A DNA stretch of 64,000 nucleotides from Dysgonomonas mossii DSM 22836 (GTDB taxonomy: Bacteria > Bacteroidota > Bacteroidia > Bacteroidales > Dysgonomonadaceae), in the NCBI RefSeq assembly GCF_000213575.1, contig NZ_GL892005.1, positions 343,995-407,994 of the forward strand, in the 5' to 3' direction. Made by a program: the position numbers and the translations under genes. Positions 24,144 through 32,948 of this stretch are shown here, in pieces. Numbering within the stretch: the stretch's first letter is position 1; each line of letters starts with the position of its first letter. Under the pieces are notes generated by a model that saw only the letters and a list, made by a program, of their open reading frames with translations, did no database searches and was not told the DNA's origin.

Positions 24144-26411
24144 TTATTTTTGTTTCATATAGTTCAGGGCACTACCGGCTTTAAACCAAGCTATCTGCAC
24201 CTCATTATATGTATGGGCAACCTCAAAAGATTCTTTTGTCCCATTCTTGTGTATTAGTTCAACAGTCAGGTTCTTTCCCGGTTTAAATTCGGAGAGTCCG
24301 ATTATGCTGATTTTGTCGTCTTCCTTTATTTTTTCATAGTCATTCTTATCCACAAAGGTAAGTGCTAGCATCCCTTGTTTTTTTAGATTTGTTTCGTGTA
24401 TACGAGCGAAAGACTTTACTAGTATAGCTTTTACATTCAAGAAACGAGGTTCCATCGCAGCATGTTCACGAGAAGACCCTTCTCCATAATTTTCTTCGGC
24501 AACAACAACTGACCCTAACCCCTCGGCTTTAAACTTACGGGCTAATTTTGGAACAGGAATGTATTCGTTCGTTTCCTGATCAAGTACTGCATTTGTCATA
24601 TCATTGAAGGCGTTCACCGCCCCAATGAGCATATTGTCGGATATATTGTCCAAATGTCCTCTGAATCGAAGCCACGGGCCTGCCATCGAAATATGATCCG
24701 TTGTACACTTTCCTTTTACCTTGATTAGAAGCGGTTGTTCTATTATGTCTTTACCATCCCATGCCGCAAATGGCGCTAATTCTTGAAGTCGTTGCGAATC
24801 TTTTGCTATGCTGATTTCGATATCCGATCCATCTGCAATTGGTGCTAAAAATCCGGATTCTTTCAATTCGTATCCCAACGGAGGTAATTCGTATCCTTTT
24901 GGTTCTTCCAATTTTACTTTCTCTCCTTCACTATTCACTAAGGTGTCAGTCATAGGGTTGAAGCAGAGATCACCGGCAATGCTCAATGCTGCTACAATCT
25001 CGGGAGATGTAACAAATGCGTGAGTATTTGGGTTTCCGTCGTTTCTTTTTGCAAAGTTCCTGTTAAAAGAGGTGACGATAGAATTCGCACGCTCAGGGTC
25101 TTTACTTTCGCGTTTCCATTGTCCTATACATGGGCCGCAAGCATTCGCCATGATGGTAGCACCCACTTCTTCGAAGGCCGGAAGTATACCGTCTCTTTCG
25201 GCTGTATAACGTACCTGTTCCGATCCGGGATTGATAATGAATTGTGCTTTAACTTCTACATGCTTTTGTTTTGCATCTTTTACGATCGATACTGCTCGTG
25301 ATAAGTCTTCATACGATGAGTTCGTACACGAGCCTATCAAGCCCACTTCCATTTTTTGAGGATAGCCTTTTTCTCTCACGACTTTGGCAAATTCCGAAAT
25401 CGGATGAGCTGCATCGGGAGTGAAAGGGCCATTTACGTATGGTTCGAGTGTCGATAAATCTATTTCTATAACCTGATCGAAATACTCTTTCGGATTGTTT
25501 ACTGTTTCTGTATCCGGTTGAAGGTATTCAATTACTTTATCTGCAAGTTCAGACACATCGGTGCGTTCTGTTGCTTTTAGGTAATCAGATGATTTTTTGT
25601 CGTAAGGAAAGATAGATGTGGTTGCACCTACTTCTGCTCCCATATTACATATCGTTGCTTTGCCCGTAGCAGATAGCGAGCTCGTTCCATCTCCGAAATA
25701 TTCTATAATAGCATTCGTGCCTCCTTTTACGGTAAGTATTCCTGCCAATTTTAGTATTACATCTTTTGGCGAAGCCCACCCGGATAGCTTTCCTGTGAGT
25801 TTTACACCGATCAGTTTAGGCATTTTTAGTTCCCAAGGCATTCCCGCCATAACGTCTACTGCATCGGCACCACCCACGCCTATTGCTATCATGCCCAATC
25901 CTCCGGCATTAGGCGTATGAGAGTCCGTTCCTATCATCATACCTCCCGGGAAGGCATAGTTCTCGAGTACTACTTGGTGTATGATGCCGGCTCCCGGTTT
26001 CCAAAAGCCGATACCGAATTTATTAGATACGGTACTAAGAAAGTCATATACTTCTTTGTTTGTTACTTCGGCCGTGTTCAGATCTTCTTTTGCCGATTTA
26101 TGAGCTTGTATAAGATGGTCGCAGTGTACGGTGGAAGGCACAGCCACTTTTGTTCGTCCCGAGTTCATCAGTTGCAGTAAGGCCATTTGAGCCGTAGCAT
26201 CCTGCATGGCAACCCTATCGGGTGAAAAGTTTACATAGTCGGTAGCACGGACATAGTTTCTTAAAGGCTCATCTGTTGATAGGTGAGCGTATAGGATTTT
26301 CTCGCTAAGGGTTAATGGTCGCTTAAGAATCTTCTTTGCTTCATCAACTTTTTGGGGGTAAGATTCATAGAATTTACGAATCATCTCTATGTCAAACGTA
26401 TTACTTTTCAT
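24144..26411 (-). CDS. acnA: Aconitate hydratase
   Basis: A 755-residue aconitase converting citrate to isocitrate. The [4Fe-4S] ligands are in [13 protein letters not shown] and [15 protein letters not shown], the active-site region [20 protein letters not shown] is present, and the C-terminal swivel domain includes [16 protein letters not shown]. The length and sequence correspond to the mitochondrial-like aconitase common in Bacteroidetes. With citrate synthase downstream, it forms the oxidative branch to isocitrate, although no isocitrate dehydrogenase is in this window. A -7-like box TATTTTTG (minus strand 26453-26460) lies 41 bases upstream. Confidence 0.94.
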   Translation of the reverse strand: MKSNTFDIEMIRKFYESYPQKVDEAKKILKRPLTLSEKILYAHLSTDEPLRNYVRATDYVNFSPDRVAMQDATAQMALLQLMNSGRTKVAVPSTVHCDHLIQAHKSAKEDLNTAEVTNKEVYDFLSTVSNKFGIGFWKPGAGIIHQVVLENYAFPGGMMIGTDSHTPNAGGLGMIAIGVGGADAVDVMAGMPWELKMPKLIGVKLTGKLSGWASPKDVILKLAGILTVKGGTNAIIEYFGDGTSSLSATGKATICNMGAEVGATTSIFPYDKKSSDYLKATERTDVSELADKVIEYLQPDTETVNNPKEYFDQVIEIDLSTLEPYVNGPFTPDAAHPISEFAKVVREKGYPQKMEVGLIGSCTNSSYEDLSRAVSIVKDAKQKHVEVKAQFIINPGSEQVRYTAERDGILPAFEEVGATIMANACGPCIGQWKRESKDPERANSIVTSFNRNFAKRNDGNPNTHAFVTSPEIVAALSIAGDLCFNPMTDTLVNSEGEKVKLEEPKGYELPPLGYELKESGFLAPIADGSDIEISIAKDSQRLQELAPFAAWDGKDIIEQPLLIKVKGKCTTDHISMAGPWLRFRGHLDNISDNMLIGAVNAFNDMTNAVLDQETNEYIPVPKLARKFKAEGLGSVVVAEENYGEGSSREHAAMEPRFLNVKAILVKSFARIHETNLKKQGMLALTFVDKNDYEKIKEDDKISIIGLSEFKPGKNLTVELIHKNGTKESFEVAHTYNEVQIAWFKAGSALNYMKQK

Positions 26412-26698
26412 CGATCATTGTTTTTTTAGTTATGTCCAAATACCTAGAATAACAAAAATAATAAAAATGTTCTATTATGTGACGTCTTTTATATAGAAAG
26501 ATTATATTGCGCATAGATAAAGTAAGCTAAAATTGAATATCTATATATAAATGTAAGATGTGCATAAAATCGTTGTTTTAGATAATATGGAATAGCTGTA
26601 TATTAAACCTCGGTCTTTTAAAAAAGTCTAAGAATTTTAGTTAAAGGCTTATTTTAGCAGGATTTTCTTATTTTTGTAGCTCTAAACAATTTTATGGC

Positions 26699-27733
26699 AT
26701 GAAGAATATCATCTTTATATTAATTCTATTATTCGCAACTCTATCTATAAAGGCTCAGTCTTCCTCCGAAAAACTCATTAGAGAAGGGGTTAGCCTTCAT
26801 GATAAGGGGCGTTATAAAGAAGCCATATCTTCTTATGAAGAGGCATTGAAGGTAAATCCTTCGTCAATGTCTGCTGTTTACGAAATGTCTTTGTCTTATT
26901 TGAAACTTAATAATTATGAGCGTGCCGTAAGCTTGAGCTCAAAAGTTATTAATGCCAACTTTCAGCCTTTACTTATGGATGCCTATATTGTAAAGGGTAC
27001 GGCGCTGGCTAATATGGATAAGATGAGCGATGCAATTAAAACATTGAACGATGCGGTTGTCAGATGTGGAGATGAGTATTTGCTTCACTTCAACCTAGGA
27101 CTCTGCTACTTCAATAGTAAGGATAATAAAATGGCGGCGCATCACTTGCGTAAAGCGATAGAAATAGATGCAACGCACTCGAGTGCATTCTTGTTGTATG
27201 CTTATGCTTTGAATGACTTGGATCAGTGGGTGCAGAGTTTTTATGCATTCCATTTCTTTTTGTTGCTGGAACCCAATACCGAAAGATCGAAAGATGCTTT
27301 CAGTGAGATGCTTGATATATTGAATGCTAAATTAGAGCCCGGTTCAGTAAGGTTGACTCCAGAAGATGGCATAGACCGTGAGTGGCTCTATAAGAATATA
27401 CAATTGAAGAAACCGCAAGGTACAGATAGTGCCTCTGAGTATTCTTATTTTGTAGAGGCATCTAAGCTGATATTCTTTACTATAGCGCAAATGCAGAATG
27501 ACTCTCAAAGTGGATTATTGTGGTTTTTCTTTGTTCCTACCTATGAAGAAATCTTAGGTTCGGGACATTTTGATACTTATTGCCGCTATGTGAGTGTCGC
27601 TTATTTCCCCGAATCGCTTACATGGTGGGATAAGAACAAGACGCAAGTTGATAATTTCATTGAATGGTTCGAGCATGGTCAGGGTGAAGCCGATGAGGAA
27701 GCCGATTTTGGTGATGATTCGGATTTAGAATAA
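26699..27733 (+). CDS. Exported tetratricopeptide-repeat protein
   Basis: A 344-residue protein with a signal peptide (MKNIIFILILLFATLSIKAQ) and at least three TPR units: EGVSLHDKGRYKEAISSYEEA, SLSYLKLNNYERAVSLSSKV and LGLCYFNSKDNKMAAHHLRKA. The C-terminal half is not repeat-like and ends in a very acidic tail (EADEEADFGDDSDLE). It should act in the periplasm as a protein-binding scaffold. It precedes the ECF sigma gene by 33 bases on the same strand and may be co-transcribed with it. No enzymatic motif is present. Confidence 0.85.
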   Translation: MKNIIFILILLFATLSIKAQSSSEKLIREGVSLHDKGRYKEAISSYEEALKVNPSSMSAVYEMSLSYLKLNNYERAVSLSSKVINANFQPLLMDAYIVKGTALANMDKMSDAIKTLNDAVVRCGDEYLLHFNLGLCYFNSKDNKMAAHHLRKAIEIDATHSSAFLLYAYALNDLDQWVQSFYAFHFFLLLEPNTERSKDAFSEMLDILNAKLEPGSVRLTPEDGIDREWLYKNIQLKKPQGTDSASEYSYFVEASKLIFFTIAQMQNDSQSGLLWFFFVPTYEEILGSGHFDTYCRYVSVAYFPESLTWWDKNKTQVDNFIEWFEHGQGEADEEADFGDDSDLE

Positions 27734-27766
27734 TAGAGTAATTGATATTTGGAAGATTTATAGTAA

Positions 27767-28318
27767 ATGTCACGGGAGGCAGAAGAACAACTTATAGAGA
27801 GGCTGCACGAGCCCAAAACTCAGCAGGCGGCATTTGCCGAGCTGGTGAAGGAATATAGTGAGCCTTTGTATTGGCAGATACGAAAGATCGTATTGAGCCA
27901 TGATGATACGGATGATGTCTTGCAAAATACATTTATAAAAGTATGGACAAGTATCGAAAATTTCCGGGGAGACTCCAAATTGTCTACCTGGCTTTATCGT
28001 ATAGCTGTTAATGAGGCTATTACATTCCTGAATAAACAGCGATCTTTAAACAATGTTTCGATAGATGATGCCGATACGTTTTTATTGGGTAAACTCGAAG
28101 GTGATGAGTACTTTGACGGCGACGAAGCTCAACTGAAACTACAGAAAGCAATTCTTCTTTTACCGGAGAAGCAGCGTATTGTTTTCAATATGAAATATTT
28201 TGATGAAATGAAATATGAAGATATGTCCGATATTTTAGAAACCTCTGTGGGTGCGCTAAAAGCGTCTTATCATCATGCGGTAAAAAAAATAGAGGAATTT
28301 TTAACAACGGAGAATTAA
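27767..28318 (+). CDS. ECF-type RNA polymerase sigma factor
   Basis: A 183-residue sigma-70 family protein with only regions 2 and 4, as in extracytoplasmic-function sigma factors. Region 2 includes DDTDDVLQNTFIKVWTSIENF (given in parts: DVLQNTFIKVW and FRGDSKLSTWLYRIAVNEA). Region 4 has LPEKQRIVFNMKYFDEMKYEDMS and the helix-turn-helix SVGALKASYHHAVKKIEEFL. The next gene encodes a short single-helix membrane protein likely to be its anti-sigma factor, and a Spy-like protein follows, an arrangement typical of envelope-stress control. The inducing signal is unknown. Confidence 0.92.
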   Translation: MSREAEEQLIERLHEPKTQQAAFAELVKEYSEPLYWQIRKIVLSHDDTDDVLQNTFIKVWTSIENFRGDSKLSTWLYRIAVNEAITFLNKQRSLNNVSIDDADTFLLGKLEGDEYFDGDEAQLKLQKAILLLPEKQRIVFNMKYFDEMKYEDMSDILETSVGALKASYHHAVKKIEEFLTTEN

Positions 28319-28376
28319 ACCTTTTATCTAAATAATAGTCTATACTACAGATAAGGACTCTAAAGATTAAACAATC

Positions 28377-28742
28377 ATGTTGGATAATTTTGACAAAAGC
28401 AAAAAACCTTTTAAAGTTCCCGAAAATTACTTCGAGAATTTTAATAACAGGATAATGGATCAACTGCCTTCTAAAGAAGAACCAAAGGTAAAGATTGTTC
28501 CGTTGTGGAGGAAGGTATTGCCTTGGACAGCAGCTGCGGCAGCAATTGTTGGTATTTTGTTCACAGTTGGTGTTTTTGACAAAAACAATATGCCTTCGGA
28601 TAAACAATATGCCAATCAGAAGACGGATATGACCGAAGAAACGATTGCATATCCCAGTGCTCAGGACGAAGAGGATTACTATCTTTTTTTGCAGGATGAG
28701 GTAAGAAAATCTCAATTTAAGGAAATGTTATATAACTATTAA
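28377..28742 (+). CDS. Putative anti-sigma factor, single-pass membrane protein
   Basis: A 121-residue protein with one transmembrane helix at about residues 49-67 (LPWTAAAAAIVGILFTVGVF). The N-terminal cytosolic part contains FKVPENYFENFNNRIMDQLP, a motif seen in small Bacteroidetes proteins encoded after ECF sigma factors. The periplasmic tail is short and acidic. There is no zinc-binding ZAS motif (HxxxCxxC), so the assignment as anti-sigma rests on position, topology and the PENYF motif. It starts 58 bases after the sigma gene and ends two bases before the next gene. Confidence 0.65.
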   Translation: MLDNFDKSKKPFKVPENYFENFNNRIMDQLPSKEEPKVKIVPLWRKVLPWTAAAAAIVGILFTVGVFDKNNMPSDKQYANQKTDMTEETIAYPSAQDEEDYYLFLQDEVRKSQFKEMLYNY

Positions 28743-28744
28743 TA

Positions 28745-29233
28745 ATGAATATCGATATGAAGTTGAAAAATATTCTGGTTTTGTTATTGCTGTTCTGTTT
28801 TACGTTTTCAGTTGCAGCCCAGAATAGACCAAGACAAGGTGGAGGACGGTTCGATATACAAGCATTCAATCAAAAGAAAGCAGAGTATTTAAAAAAAGAA
28901 CTAAACTTAACAGATGCGGAAGCTAAAGCATTTTTGCCATTGGAGGCAGAGTTTTCAATGAAAAAATATGAAGCTAACCGTGAAGCACGAAGAGAGACTC
29001 GCGAACTGAAGCGTAAGAAAGACAAAACAGATGCAGACTATAAAAGAATTGTTCAATTGAATCTGGAATCGGAACAAAGGGATTCTCAGTTACAAATCGA
29101 ATATTATAAGAAGTTTGCAAAAGTATTGTCGGCTGAGAAGTTGGAAAAGTATAGGTCAGTTGATATTCGATTCAAGGAAGACGAATTGAAGCGCCACAGG
29201 GAAAGATTCAATTCCGGTAGAGATTCGGATTAA
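28745..29233 (+). CDS. Spy/CpxP-like periplasmic protein
   Basis: A 162-residue exported protein. The signal peptide is MKLKNILVLLLLFCFTFSVAAQ (within residues 5-26), and the mature part is helical and highly charged, with the motif NLTDAEAKAFLPLEAEF that resembles the LTPEQ-type motif of Spy/CpxP/ZraP proteins. The rest is rich in Lys, Arg and Glu and likely forms a long helical hairpin. Such proteins chaperone or sense misfolded envelope proteins and often sit behind ECF sigma genes. It follows the putative anti-sigma gene by 2 bases, which supports one envelope-stress operon. Confidence 0.7.
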   Translation: MNIDMKLKNILVLLLLFCFTFSVAAQNRPRQGGGRFDIQAFNQKKAEYLKKELNLTDAEAKAFLPLEAEFSMKKYEANREARRETRELKRKKDKTDADYKRIVQLNLESEQRDSQLQIEYYKKFAKVLSAEKLEKYRSVDIRFKEDELKRHRERFNSGRDSD

Positions 29234-29257
29234 AAGTAAAAAAATAATGACATAAAG

Positions 29258-29288
29258 TTTGGTTTATTGCAAATAATGTATACTTTTG
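29258..29288 (+). promoter_or_regulatory. Predicted promoter of the his leader/hisG transcript
   Basis: TTTG at 29258-29261 (the -33 element) and TACTTTTG at 29281-29288 (the -7 element TAnnTTTG) are separated by 19 bases, the consensus spacing for the Bacteroidetes primary sigma factor. Transcription should start near 29295, about 13 bases before the leader-peptide ATG. Confidence 0.7.
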
Positions 29289-29307
29289 CTTTTGTAAAAA
29301 TAAAATT

Positions 29308-29358
29308 ATGAGCAATAAATTTCATCATCATCATTATAGTGTTACTCCCGTTGGGTAA
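29308..29358 (+). CDS. hisL: Histidine-operon leader peptide (four consecutive His codons)
   Basis: A 16-codon reading frame, MSNKFHHHHYSVTPVG, ending in TAA at 29356-29358. Four CAT codons in a row (29323-29334) lie ahead of hisG in the same direction, and a terminator hairpin follows. This is the layout of a ribosome-dependent histidine attenuator: shortage of charged tRNA-His should stall the ribosome on the CAT run. The stop codon region (29350-29360) can pair with the terminator's 5' arm. The peptide is too short for ordinary gene calling. Confidence is high in the layout, lower in the exact RNA structures. Confidence 0.82.
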   Translation: MSNKFHHHHYSVTPVG

Positions 29359-29408
29359 GTAAGTATATTGATGTGGTGTTTGCCAAAATATAGAAGAGCT
29401 TGCCTGAT
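29350..29408 (+). promoter_or_regulatory. Candidate antiterminator helix of the his attenuator
   Basis: Bases 29350-29360 (GTTGGGTAAGT) can pair with 29398-29408 (GCTTGCCTGAT) over 11 positions, five of them G-U wobbles. This pairing consumes the 5' arm of the terminator at 29395-29405, so the two structures exclude each other. The 29350-29360 arm covers the leader stop codon and would be masked by a ribosome finishing the peptide. I inferred this by eye; no folding energies were computed. Confidence 0.55.
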
Positions 29409-29427
29409 AGAGGTGAGCTCTTTTTTT
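29395..29427 (+). terminator. Attenuator terminator before hisG
   Basis: An 11-bp stem (29395-29405 with 29411-29421, two G-U pairs; outer part AGAGCT/AGCTCT) with a five-base loop and a run of seven T. It lies between the His leader peptide and hisG, 33 bases before the hisG ATG. Confidence 0.8.
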
Positions 29428-29459
29428 GTTGCTGGAAAATAATATAAAATTAATATATC

Positions 29460-30314
29460 ATGGTATTAAGAATTGCTGTTCAGTCGAAAGGTCGGCTATT
29501 TGAGGAAACGATGGCGCTTTTGCAAGAAGCCGGTATAAAACTGAATAATATTAAGCGCACGCTGCTTATTCCTGCGAAAGACTTCCCTGTAGAGATTCTC
29601 TTTCTGCGTGACGATGATATCCCGCAAGCTGTAGCTACAGGAGTTGCCGATATCGGTGTGGTAGGAGAAAATGAATATAAGGAAAAAGCCGAGGCTGCGG
29701 ATGTCGTAAAAGGCTTAGGGTTTAGCAAATGCCGCTTATCGCTGGCTATTCCAAAGGATGAAAAATACGAGGGTGTGCAATGGTTTGAAGGCAAGAAGAT
29801 AGCCACATCTTATCCTCATATCTTAAACCAATATTTAGCAGAGCAGGGTATTAAATCAGATATTCACATTATTACAGGATCGGTAGAAATTTCGCCTAGT
29901 ATAGGTCTCTCAGATGCTATTTTTGATATAGTGAGCTCCGGCGGAACATTGGTGAGTAATCGTTTGAAAGAGGTTGAGGTTGTGATGCAATCGCAAGCCT
30001 TACTCATAGCCACTAAAAACTTACCACAGGAAAAAAAAGATATACTTGACGAACTAATATTCAGGATAGAAGCTGTTCAGAGTGCAGAAGGGAAAAAATA
30101 TGTACTTCTGAATGCACCCGAAGATAAGCTTGAAGAAATATTTGATATCTTGCCGGGGATGAGGAGTCCTACAGTTACCCCACTAGCTACAAAGGGTTGG
30201 TGTTCTGTTCAGTCGGTTATCGAAGATAAACGTTTTTGGGAAGTTATTACCAAATTAAAAGCATGTGGTGCTGAAGGTATTATTGTATTACCTATAGAAA
30301 AAATGATTTTATGA
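29460..30314 (+). CDS. hisG: ATP phosphoribosyltransferase HisG (long form)
   Basis: A 284-residue enzyme for the first step of histidine synthesis (ATP + PRPP to phosphoribosyl-ATP). It opens LRIAVQSKGRLFEETMALL, and the catalytic domain contains ADIGVVGENEY and the phosphate-binding SVEISPSIGLSDAIFDIVSSGGTL (split here: VEISPSIGLSDAIFD and SSGGTL). The last 75 residues (GMRSPTVTPLATKGWCSV to the end) are the regulatory ACT-like domain, so this is the long, feedback-inhibited type that does not need HisZ. It is the first structural gene after the His attenuator. Its stop overlaps the next GNAT gene by four bases. Confidence 0.95.
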   Translation: MVLRIAVQSKGRLFEETMALLQEAGIKLNNIKRTLLIPAKDFPVEILFLRDDDIPQAVATGVADIGVVGENEYKEKAEAADVVKGLGFSKCRLSLAIPKDEKYEGVQWFEGKKIATSYPHILNQYLAEQGIKSDIHIITGSVEISPSIGLSDAIFDIVSSGGTLVSNRLKEVEVVMQSQALLIATKNLPQEKKDILDELIFRIEAVQSAEGKKYVLLNAPEDKLEEIFDILPGMRSPTVTPLATKGWCSVQSVIEDKRFWEVITKLKACGAEGIIVLPIEKMIL

Positions 30315-30838
30315 TAGAGGTTTCAGATGATATTGTATTATACCCATTGTCTGTAGATGACATCTTTAAGATATTTAATACGCTCAACAACGAGAGAGAA
30401 TATATGCGTGAATGGTTACCGTTTGTGGATGCTACAAAAGAGATAGAAGATACGGGTAACTATGTGAGATATGTATTGCAGACTGCCGACAAACAATTTA
30501 CTATATACTATAAGGATCAGTTTGTAGGACTGATTGGTTTTAAAGATACGGATACAGATAATAAGAAAACAGAAATAGGATACTGGTTGTCTCAATATGC
30601 TCAAGGTAAAGGCATCATGATACAGTCGGTTGCTAAACTTATAGAACATGCTTTCGGTGAATTAGATATGAATCGCATCCAGATAAAAGTCGCTGTAGGT
30701 AATGATAAGAGCCGTCGTATTCCCGAGAAGCTTGGGTTTCAGATGGAAGGGATAGAACGTGATGGGGAATTGTTGGTAGATAATGTGTTTACTGACATAG
30801 CTGTTTACAGCCTGTTGAGGAAAGAATATAAGAAGTAA
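30311..30838 (+). CDS. GNAT-family acetyltransferase (RimJ/RimL-like) inside the his operon
   Basis: A 175-residue GNAT protein of the RimL-like branch. Hallmarks are LNNEREYMREWLPFVDATK near the N-terminus, TEIGYWLSQYAQGKGIMIQSV (acetyl-CoA loop) and the C-terminal MNRIQIKVAVGNDKSRRIPEKLGFQMEGIERD (visible as RIQIKVAVGNDKSRRIPEKL). It overlaps hisG by ATGA and precedes hisD by two bases, so it is translated within the his transcript. Ribosomal-protein or small-molecule acetylation are family activities; no link to histidine synthesis is known to me. Confidence 0.88.
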   Translation: MIEVSDDIVLYPLSVDDIFKIFNTLNNEREYMREWLPFVDATKEIEDTGNYVRYVLQTADKQFTIYYKDQFVGLIGFKDTDTDNKKTEIGYWLSQYAQGKGIMIQSVAKLIEHAFGELDMNRIQIKVAVGNDKSRRIPEKLGFQMEGIERDGELLVDNVFTDIAVYSLLRKEYKK

Positions 30839-30840
30839 TT

Positions 30841-32127
30841 ATGCAGATAATAAAATACCCTTTACGTAGTCAGTGGGCCGAAATACTCACACGCCCTGTT
30901 TTCGATACTTCGGCATTGAACAGCACAGTCAGTTCTGTCCTTGATGATATAAAAGAAAGAGGAGATCAGGCTGTCTTTGAATATGAAGAAAAATTCGATA
31001 AGGTGAAACTTCTCTCTCTGGCTGTTTCTGCAGAAGAAATAGCAGAAGCCGAGAATTTAGTTTCTCAGGAATTAAAGGAAGCCATTCGACAAGCAAAAGA
31101 GAATATCGAGATATTTCATCGTAGTCAGATATTTGAGACGAAAAAAATAGAGACAAGCAAAGGTGTCATTTGTTGGCAAAAAGCCGTCGCTATTGAAAAA
31201 GTAGGGCTTTATATTCCGGGGGGGACAGCTCCTTTGTTTTCTACAGTGCTGATGCTTGCTATTCCGGCTAAAATTGCAGGTTGTAAAGAGATTGTTCTTT
31301 GCTCGCCTCCCAATAAAGAAGGAAATATACATCCGGCTATATTGTATGCAGCAAAAGAAGCCGGTGTAGACAAAGTGTTTAAGGCGGGAGGAATACAGGC
31401 TATTGGAGCAATGGCTTACGGTACGGAATCTATACCGAAAGTATATAAAATATTCGGGCCTGGAAACCAATATGTAATGGCTGCGAAACAGCTTGTAAGC
31501 CTCAGAGATGTAGCGATAGATATGCCGGCAGGGCCATCCGAGGTACAAGTGATTGCAGATGAGACATCCATACCTGCATTTGTTGCGGCCGATTTATTGT
31601 CGCAGGCAGAGCATGGAGCAGATAGTCAGGTGATATTAACAACAACCAGTGAATCTTTTATCTCCGAAGTTTTACATGAGATAGAGCGACAATTGTTTGA
31701 ACTTCCTCGTCGCGAGATTGCACAGAAGGCATTAGAAAACAGTAAGCTAATACTATTAAAAAATAATCGAGAAATTATAGATATAACCAACGAATATGCA
31801 CCCGAACACCTTATTATAGAAACAGCAGACTATGCAGATATTGCAGACGAAATAGTAAATGCAGGTTCTGTTTTTCTTGGAAATTATACGCCGGAAAGTG
31901 CCGGAGACTATGCTTCAGGGACAAATCATACGTTGCCTACTAATGGTTATGCGAAGGCTTATAGCGGCGTTAATCTGGATAGTTTTGTGAAAAAGATAAC
32001 TTTCCAGAAGATTACAAAAGATGGTATTCATAATCTTGGAAAAACGATTGAAGTAATGGCCGAGAACGAACAATTGTTTGCTCATAAAAATGCAGTAACT
32101 TTACGGCTAAAGGACAAAGGAAAATGA
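30841..32127 (+). CDS. hisD: Histidinol dehydrogenase
   Basis: A 428-residue zinc- and NAD-dependent enzyme for the last two steps of histidine synthesis (histidinol to histidine). Family features are the nucleotide region VGLYIPGGTAPLFSTVLML, IFGPGNQYVMAAKQLV, the zinc-ligand segment DLLSQAEHGADSQVIL and EYAPEHLII with the catalytic Glu-His pair, and the C-terminal SGTNHTLPTNGYAKAYSGV. The length is standard. The stop overlaps the following lipoprotein gene by four bases. It belongs to the attenuator-controlled his transcript. Confidence 0.95.
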   Translation: MQIIKYPLRSQWAEILTRPVFDTSALNSTVSSVLDDIKERGDQAVFEYEEKFDKVKLLSLAVSAEEIAEAENLVSQELKEAIRQAKENIEIFHRSQIFETKKIETSKGVICWQKAVAIEKVGLYIPGGTAPLFSTVLMLAIPAKIAGCKEIVLCSPPNKEGNIHPAILYAAKEAGVDKVFKAGGIQAIGAMAYGTESIPKVYKIFGPGNQYVMAAKQLVSLRDVAIDMPAGPSEVQVIADETSIPAFVAADLLSQAEHGADSQVILTTTSESFISEVLHEIERQLFELPRREIAQKALENSKLILLKNNREIIDITNEYAPEHLIIETADYADIADEIVNAGSVFLGNYTPESAGDYASGTNHTLPTNGYAKAYSGVNLDSFVKKITFQKITKDGIHNLGKTIEVMAENEQLFAHKNAVTLRLKDKGK

Positions 32128-32474
32128 AATCACTTAGTTTATTAGTTACAATCGGACTATTGGTAAGCTGTTCGGCTTTTGAGAAAACAATCAATAAAGC
32201 TCAGTATGTAAATGCCGACAAGGTAATCTACGAAAAATATTTTGGGGAGAGAGTTGAAATACGAAACAAGGCGCAAATAGCCAAGTTAGTTGATATCATA
32301 GGTTCGGCGCAGAAGGAAGCTGTAGACTTTATACCGAAAGATCAATTTGTATTTATTCGAAGTAAAGATACTATCTCAATACAGCGAAACGGAGCATTAT
32401 TAAGGGACGGAAATGGTACATATCGCTTAGGTGCTTACATGTCGACAGAACTAAATAAACTGTTAGAAAAATGA
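32124..32474 (+). CDS. Small putative lipoprotein within the his operon
   Basis: A 116-residue protein starting MKSLSLLVTIGLLVSCSAFE, with a lipobox LVSC and Cys16 as the likely lipidated residue. The mature part is a mixed alpha/beta domain of about 100 residues with no motif I recognise. It overlaps hisD and the following GNAT gene, each by four bases, so it is firmly part of the transcript. Its presence in a biosynthetic operon is unexplained. Function unknown; location is predicted to be the inner or outer membrane, periplasmic side. Confidence 0.7.
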   Translation: MKSLSLLVTIGLLVSCSAFEKTINKAQYVNADKVIYEKYFGERVEIRNKAQIAKLVDIIGSAQKEAVDFIPKDQFVFIRSKDTISIQRNGALLRDGNGTYRLGAYMSTELNKLLEK

Positions 32475-32902
32475 TTCAGACCAGAATTATAAAGTATGGT
32501 ACAGCAGACTATGACAAGATGGTTGCTCTTCGTTATAAAATATTGAGAGCGCCTCTGGGACTTACATTTTCAGCAGAATATCTGGAAAAGGAGAAAGAGG
32601 ATATTCTCTGTGTTTGTGAAAATGAAGGGCAGATTGTAGGTTGTTGCATTCTTACGCCAGCAGATAAAACGGTAGTTCAATTGCGTCAAATGGCAGTAGA
32701 TGATTCTGTTCAGAAAAAAGGAATAGGTGCAAAGTTGCTCTTGTTCGCCGAAGAGTCTGCAAAAGAAAACGGATTTGATAAGATTGTACTGCATGCCCGA
32801 AAGGTTGCGATAGGATTCTACCTGAAATATAATTATGATATAGTTGGCGATGAGTTTGAAGAAGTAGGTATTCCTCATTTTGAAATGCAGAAAATACTCT
32901 AA
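32471..32902 (+). CDS. GNAT-family N-acetyltransferase
   Basis: A 143-residue small GNAT protein. The N-terminal YDKMVALRYKILRAPLGL and the acetyl-CoA loop VDDSVQKKGIGAKLLLFAEES (shown as QKKGIGAKLLLFAE) are typical of the ElaA-like/YitI-like group, as is the end YNYDIVGDEFEEVGIPH. It overlaps the upstream lipoprotein gene by four bases. It is the second GNAT gene in the his transcript. The substrate is unknown. Confidence 0.85.
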   Translation: MIQTRIIKYGTADYDKMVALRYKILRAPLGLTFSAEYLEKEKEDILCVCENEGQIVGCCILTPADKTVVQLRQMAVDDSVQKKGIGAKLLLFAEESAKENGFDKIVLHARKVAIGFYLKYNYDIVGDEFEEVGIPHFEMQKIL

Positions 32903-32948
32903 ACATACCAAGAAAAATATTCGTAAAAAGACATATATAAATTGAATA

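Noticed and set aside
31072-31548. 158-codon minus-strand frame opposite hisD
   Set aside because: Shadow of hisD; composition rich in Tyr, Arg and Cys and no family resemblance.
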